From the NCBI GenBank assembly GCA_964451375.1, contig CAYVIN010000005.1:39726-103725 (forward strand): 64,000 nucleotides of DNA. Direction: 5' to 3'. The translations under genes and the position numbers were made by a program. Source of the DNA: JAGXQV01 sp964451375. Lineage in GTDB: Bacteria; Pseudomonadota; Gammaproteobacteria; Burkholderiales; Sulfuricellaceae. Under the pieces are notes generated by a model. The model was not told where the DNA came from. It did no database searches and was given only the letters and a program-made list of their open reading frames with translations. Position 1 is the stretch's first letter. Every line of letters begins with the position of its first letter. Positions 60,400 to 64,000 of this stretch are shown here, piece by piece.

Positions 60400-61567
60400 A
60401 ATTGATGAAGACGAGCTGCTAGCCGATTTGGGCATTGAAGTCGCCCCGCTCAAGGCGACTACGCATACCCCGCGCGAGGAGCGCATCATTGCGGGTTTCG
60501 AGGACATCCTGCGGTTTTATCGGACGCATGGTCGTGCGCCGCACCATGGCGATGACCGCGACATCTTCGAGCGCCTCTATGCGGTGCGCCTCGATCAACT
60601 CCGCAAGCTGCCGGAAGCATTGATCCTGCTGGCTGATCTGGATGGCCCCGGCTTGCTGTCCGGCGCGGTGGCGGCCCCGATGGATGAGCTGGATGAAGAC
60701 GCCTTGCTCGCCGAATTAGGCGTTGGCGATGAACCCGCCGACCGAGACGACATCACGGTGCTGCGCCATGTCCGCTCCAGCGCCGAAAAACGCATGGCGG
60801 AAGAAATCGCCTACCGCACACCATGCGTCGATTTCGAGCGGTTCCAAGCGCTATTCGAGCAGGTGGAGAGGGAACTGAAGGCCGGAGTGCGCATTACCCG
60901 GCGTTTTCGGCGCGATACCAGCATTGCCGAAGGGAACTACTTCATCGTCGGCGGGCAGCTTGCCTTTGTCGCCGAAGTAGGGGAAACCATCAAGGCGCCG
61001 AATGGCGAAAGCGATGCGCGCCTGCGCGTCATCTACGCCAATGGCACGGAGAGCAACCTACTGCGCCGCTCGCTGCAACGCGCGCTCTACAAGGACGAAA
61101 CAGGCCGTCGTTTGACCGACCCGGATATGGGGCCGCTGTTTGGCGATGCGGCGGAGCCGGACGATATTGAGAGCGGCACCATCTACGTGCTGCGCAGCCA
61201 ATCCAGCCATCCCTTCGTCGCGGAACATCGCGAGTTGATCCACAAGATCGGCGTGACCGGCGGCGCGGTGGAAGCCCGCATCGCCGGGGCGGAAAAAGAG
61301 GCCACCTATCTGTTGGGCGGCGTGGAGGTGGTTGCCACTTACAAGCTCCACAACATCAACCGTGTCAGGCTGGAAAATCTCTTTCACCGCCTGTTCGGCG
61401 CAGCGCAACTCGATTTGACGATTGAAGACCGCTTCGGCAATCCGGTGAAGCCGAGGGAATGGTTTCTGGTTCCGCTTCCGGTGATTGATGAAGCGGTGCA
61501 GCGCATTCGGGACGGGTCGATAACTGAAGTGGTTTATGACCCCAAAACGGCGCGATTGGTCGCTTGA
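60392..61567 (+). CDS. GIY-YIG nuclease (T5orf172-like) with duplicated acidic motif
   Basis: 391 residues from the ATG at 60392; one 12 nt upstream is also in frame. Residues 262 to about 345 are a GIY-YIG nuclease of the T5orf172 type: GTIYVLRS, HKIGVTGG, and catalytic-region ARIAGAEKEA and RLENLFHRLFG. The N-terminal part holds the motif IDEDELLADLGIE (4-16), repeated as LDEDALLAELGVG (100-112), perhaps docking sites for the helicase. Middle part includes RIIAGFEDILRFYRTHGRAP. Presumed effector nuclease of the system. Confidence 0.88.
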   Translation: MAEIDEDELLADLGIEVAPLKATTHTPREERIIAGFEDILRFYRTHGRAPHHGDDRDIFERLYAVRLDQLRKLPEALILLADLDGPGLLSGAVAAPMDELDEDALLAELGVGDEPADRDDITVLRHVRSSAEKRMAEEIAYRTPCVDFERFQALFEQVERELKAGVRITRRFRRDTSIAEGNYFIVGGQLAFVAEVGETIKAPNGESDARLRVIYANGTESNLLRRSLQRALYKDETGRRLTDPDMGPLFGDAAEPDDIESGTIYVLRSQSSHPFVAEHRELIHKIGVTGGAVEARIAGAEKEATYLLGGVEVVATYKLHNINRVRLENLFHRLFGAAQLDLTIEDRFGNPVKPREWFLVPLPVIDEAVQRIRDGSITEVVYDPKTARLVA

Positions 61568-61882
61568 GTGGGGCTGAATTATCCCCTGTGGCAGCGTTGC
61601 AATGGCTCCATGCCTTTTTGGGGCGGAATGTGTCAGTCTTCCACACACCCAGTACCGCTTAACATCGCCAACTTGCATAGCGCAACGTCTTCAATGCTGA
61701 CGAAATGCGCCGTGCGGTTCCCGATGGACAGCGCTTCGCCATCACGCCATCCAAATGATTCGATCAAGGAAATAGGCTGATGCCAAGGGGGGCTGATTGT
61801 CCACCGTTGCCGATGGTTATGGATGGCGGGTGCTAATTTCCCCGAAATCCGTTAAAATCCGCGCTTTACAAGTTACCGAGAA
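61568..61882. other. Gap before lepA leader, possible weak promoter
   Basis: About 315 nt with no supported gene after the GIY-YIG stop. Near the end, TAAAAT at 61853-61858 could be a -10 element for lepA; the -35 (TGCTAA) is poor. Otherwise nothing seen. Confidence 0.35.
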
Positions 61883-61905
61883 GGGCACGCCGGCGTGCCC
61901 TTTTT
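61883..61905 (+). terminator. Terminator-like hairpin in the lepA leader
   Basis: Perfect 18-nt palindrome GGGCACGCC/GGCGTGCCC followed by TTTTT, ending 12 nt before the lepA ATG. It fits an intrinsic terminator or attenuator. As the -10-like TAAAAT lies before it, lepA transcripts would have to read through, so regulated antitermination is possible; alternatively it terminates the restriction operon and the promoter overlaps it. Confidence 0.7.
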
Positions 61906-61917
61906 AATGCAGGACGC

Positions 61918-63711
61918 ATGGAAAACATCCGCAATTTTTCTATCATCGCTCATATCGACCACGGCAAGTCCACGTTGGCTGACCGTATCATTCACCTCTG
62001 CGGCGGTCTTTCCGACCGCGAGATGGAGGCGCAGGTGCTGGACTCGATGGACATCGAGCGCGAGCGCGGCATCACCATCAAGGCGCAGACCGCCGCGCTG
62101 GAATACAAGGCGAAGGACGGCAAGCTGTATCGCCTGAATCTCATCGACACCCCCGGTCATGTGGACTTTTCCTACGAAGTCAGCCGTTCATTGTCGGCTT
62201 GCGAAGGCGCGCTGCTGGTGGTCGATGCTTCGCAGGGCGTGGAAGCGCAGAGCGTAGCCAATTGTTACACCGCCATCGAGCAGGGCGTGGAAGTGGTGTC
62301 GGTGTTGAACAAGATCGACCTGCCTTCCGCCGAGCCGGAGCGGGTGATGAAGGAGATTGAGGACATCATCGGCATCGACGCCCAGAACGCCGTGCTGTGC
62401 TCGGCCAAGACCGGGCTGGGGGTTCAGGATGTGCTGGAGGCGGTGATCGAGCGGATTCCCGCGCCGCGCGGAAAGATGGACGCGCCGCTGAAGGCCCTGA
62501 TCATCGACTCGTGGTTCGACAATTACGTCGGCGTGGTGATGCTGGTGCGGGTGGTGGACGGGGCGTTGAAACCCAAGGACAAGATTCTGCTGATGGCGGG
62601 CGGCACCGAGCACCTCTGCGAGCAGGTCGGGGTGTTTACGCCGAAATCCCAGCAGCGCCAACGACTGGCGGCGGGCGAGGTGGGCTTCATCATCGCCGGG
62701 ATCAAGGAACTCAAGGCGGCCAAGGTCGGCGATACCGTGACCCTGGCGGGCAAACGCGCCGCCGAGGCGTTGCCGGGTTTCAAGGAGATCAAGCCGCAGG
62801 TGTTCGCCGGGCTGTATCCGGTGGAGTCCCATGAATACGACGCGCTGCGCGATGCGCTGGAAAAGCTCAAGCTCAACGATGCTTCGCTGCAATACGAACC
62901 GGAAGTATCACAGGCGCTGGGCTTTGGCTTCCGTTGCGGGTTCCTCGGCCTGTTGCATATGGAAATCGTCCAGGAACGCCTGGAACGCGAATTCGACCAG
63001 GATTTGATCACCACCGCGCCGACCGTAGTTTATGAGGTGGTGCAGCGCGACGGGACGGTGCTGGAAGTGGAAAATCCTTCCAAATTGCCGGAACTCTCGA
63101 AGATTGAAGAAATCAGGGAGCCGATCATTACCACCACCATCCTGGTGCCGCAGGATTACGTGGGCGCGGTGATGACGCTGTGCAACGGCAAGCGCGGCAC
63201 ACAAAAGAACATGCAGTACATGGGCCGCCAAGTGATGCTGACCTATGAAATGCCGATGAACGAAGTGGTGATGGATTTCTTCGACAAGCTGAAATCGGTA
63301 TCGCGCGGTTATGCCTCAATGGATTACGAATTCCTGGAATTCCGCGCTTCCGATCTGGTCAAGGTGGATATCCTGATCAATAGCGACAAGGTGGATGCGC
63401 TGTCGGTGATCGTGCACCGCGCCAACAGTGTGTACCGGGGCCGCGAAGTGGCGGCCAAGATGCGCGAGTTGATTCCCCGTCAGATGTTCGACGTGGCGGT
63501 GCAGGCGGCCATCGGCGCGCAAATCATCGCCCGCGAGAACGTCAAGGCGCTACGCAAAAACGTGATTGCCAAATGTTACGGCGGTGATATCACCCGCAAG
63601 CGCAAGCTCCTGGAAAAACAGAAGGCCGGCAAGAAACGCATGAAGCAGGTCGGCAACGTCGAGATTCCGCAGGAAGCCTTTTTGGCGATTTTGCAGGTGG
63701 ACAATAAATAG
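61918..63711 (+). CDS. lepA: Translation elongation factor 4 (LepA)
   Basis: 597 residues, the usual length. G1 AHIDHGKST, G2 ERGITIKAQT, G3 DTPGHVDF, G4 NKID and the LepA C-terminal ARKRKLLEKQKAGKKRMK type tail. A ribosomal back-translocase active under stress. AGGA lies just before the ATG. lepB follows at 76 nt. In many betaproteobacteria lepA follows degQ-glutaredoxin; here that block is about 35 kb away in opposite orientation. Confidence 0.97.
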   Translation: MENIRNFSIIAHIDHGKSTLADRIIHLCGGLSDREMEAQVLDSMDIERERGITIKAQTAALEYKAKDGKLYRLNLIDTPGHVDFSYEVSRSLSACEGALLVVDASQGVEAQSVANCYTAIEQGVEVVSVLNKIDLPSAEPERVMKEIEDIIGIDAQNAVLCSAKTGLGVQDVLEAVIERIPAPRGKMDAPLKALIIDSWFDNYVGVVMLVRVVDGALKPKDKILLMAGGTEHLCEQVGVFTPKSQQRQRLAAGEVGFIIAGIKELKAAKVGDTVTLAGKRAAEALPGFKEIKPQVFAGLYPVESHEYDALRDALEKLKLNDASLQYEPEVSQALGFGFRCGFLGLLHMEIVQERLEREFDQDLITTAPTVVYEVVQRDGTVLEVENPSKLPELSKIEEIREPIITTTILVPQDYVGAVMTLCNGKRGTQKNMQYMGRQVMLTYEMPMNEVVMDFFDKLKSVSRGYASMDYEFLEFRASDLVKVDILINSDKVDALSVIVHRANSVYRGREVAAKMRELIPRQMFDVAVQAAIGAQIIARENVKALRKNVIAKCYGGDITRKRKLLEKQKAGKKRMKQVGNVEIPQEAFLAILQVDNK

Positions 63712-63713
63712 TG

Positions 63714-63772
63714 ATGGGTGATGAGGGATGGGTAAGGACAAACCCGCCCATCACCCATCGCTCATCACCCAT
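63714..63772. repeat. 20-bp inverted repeat between lepA and lepB
   Basis: Arms ATGGGTGATGAGGGATGGGT (63714-63733) and ACCCATCGCTCATCACCCAT (63753-63772) pair with one mismatch around a 19-nt loop. It begins just after the lepA stop. No T run follows, so it may stabilise or process mRNA rather than terminate. It resembles the ATGGGTGATGAG repeat type common in intergenic DNA. Confidence 0.7.
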
Positions 63773-63786
63773 TACCAAGGAAAACA

Positions 63787-64000
63787 ATGAATTTCCCGTT
63801 AATCATGCTCATTGCGCTGGTCGTTACCGGCGTCATCTGGCTCCTCGATATCTATCTGCTTCAGCCCAAACGCGCCGGCGACGCCAAGGAGCCGCTGGTG
63901 GTCTAATACGCCAAGAGTTTTTTTCCGGTGATCCTGGTGGTGTTTGTGTTGCGCTCGTTCCTGGTCGAGCCGTTCAAGATTCCTTCCGGTTCGATGATGT
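63787..64000 (+). pseudogene. lepB: Signal peptidase I (lepB), in-frame stop at codon 40, 3' end outside window
   Basis: AAGGA upstream of ATG at 63787, then TM1 (LIMLIALVVTGVIWLLDIYLL). Codon 40 (63904-63906) is TAA, between PLVV and YAKSFFPVILVV. Homologues usually have Glu there (GAA), so a single G-to-T change explains it. After the stop the frame continues as normal LepB, including TM2 and the catalytic motif IPSGSM. Since LepB is essential, this is either a sequence error, suppression, re-initiation at a downstream GTG, or another active copy elsewhere. Confidence 0.85.

Overview
The window looks like a moderately GC-rich betaproteobacterial chromosome, probably from the Nitrosomonadales/Rhodocyclales side of the class (inference from gene content; no rRNA or tRNA is present to confirm it). 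Supporting this are tldD, ZapD-YacG, an rpoE-rseA-rseB-rseC-degQ-glutaredoxin block, YgfX/YgfZ, IspH, a CzcCBA-type efflux operon with a TctDE-like two-component pair, and lepA-lepB. Genes are dense, with many 4-nt overlaps. No CRISPR array, transposase or tRNA was seen.

Layout. 0-6 kb: 3' end of tldD, a small secreted protein, a histone-H1-like/DUF2934 protein, a kinase-like/P-loop protein and a large Pat-type protein acetyltransferase. 6-11.5 kb: a histone-deacetylase-family enzyme divergent from the acetyltransferase, a Crp/Fnr regulator, a TorD-like chaperone, an MBL hydrolase, a Nudix-ThiE fusion, YacG and ZapD. 11.6-19.5 kb: sensor kinase and response regulator divergent from a heavy-metal efflux operon. 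19.6-26 kb: MliC, a secreted PI-PLC with an unknown secreted neighbour, an HDOD protein, adenine deaminase and a 37-aa membrane micro-protein. 26-31 kb: a deoxyribosyltransferase and the sigma-E envelope-stress operon. 31-36 kb: hflX, VapBC, an orphan XRE regulator and an AT-richer Mrr-like nuclease fusion, inserted between rpoE and nadB. 36-47.6 kb: nadB fused to a 2Fe-2S ferredoxin domain, a HigBA-like pair, YgfX/YgfZ, a beta-CASP nuclease, a PNPOx-like protein, IspH, a WbuC-like cupin, acylphosphatase, DsrE and a REC-PilZ protein, then a flavoprotein. 47.7-54 kb: HD-GYP protein, chemoreceptor, M48 peptidase and DUF898 membrane protein, with repeat-rich gaps. 54.4-61.6 kb: a tightly coupled four-gene methyltransferase / PD-(D/E)XK (DUF1016) / helicase / GIY-YIG nuclease island, a restriction-type defence candidate. 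61.9-64 kb: lepA, then lepB with an in-frame stop at codon 40.

The most notable observations are: (1) the four-gene defence island, whose methyltransferase has an apparently exchanged specificity region; (2) the Mrr-like nuclease joined to a large unrecognised C-terminal part; (3) the L-aspartate oxidase-ferredoxin fusion; (4) a 158-bp MITE-like element with 12-bp terminal inverted repeats and a perfect 10-bp flanking duplication; (5) the lepB nonsense codon; (6) breakup of the nadB/rpoE...lepA-lepB neighbourhood known from pseudomonads, with a toxin-antitoxin/nuclease cluster at one break and the restriction island at the other; (7) a neighbouring lysine acetyltransferase and deacetylase sharing one short intergenic region.
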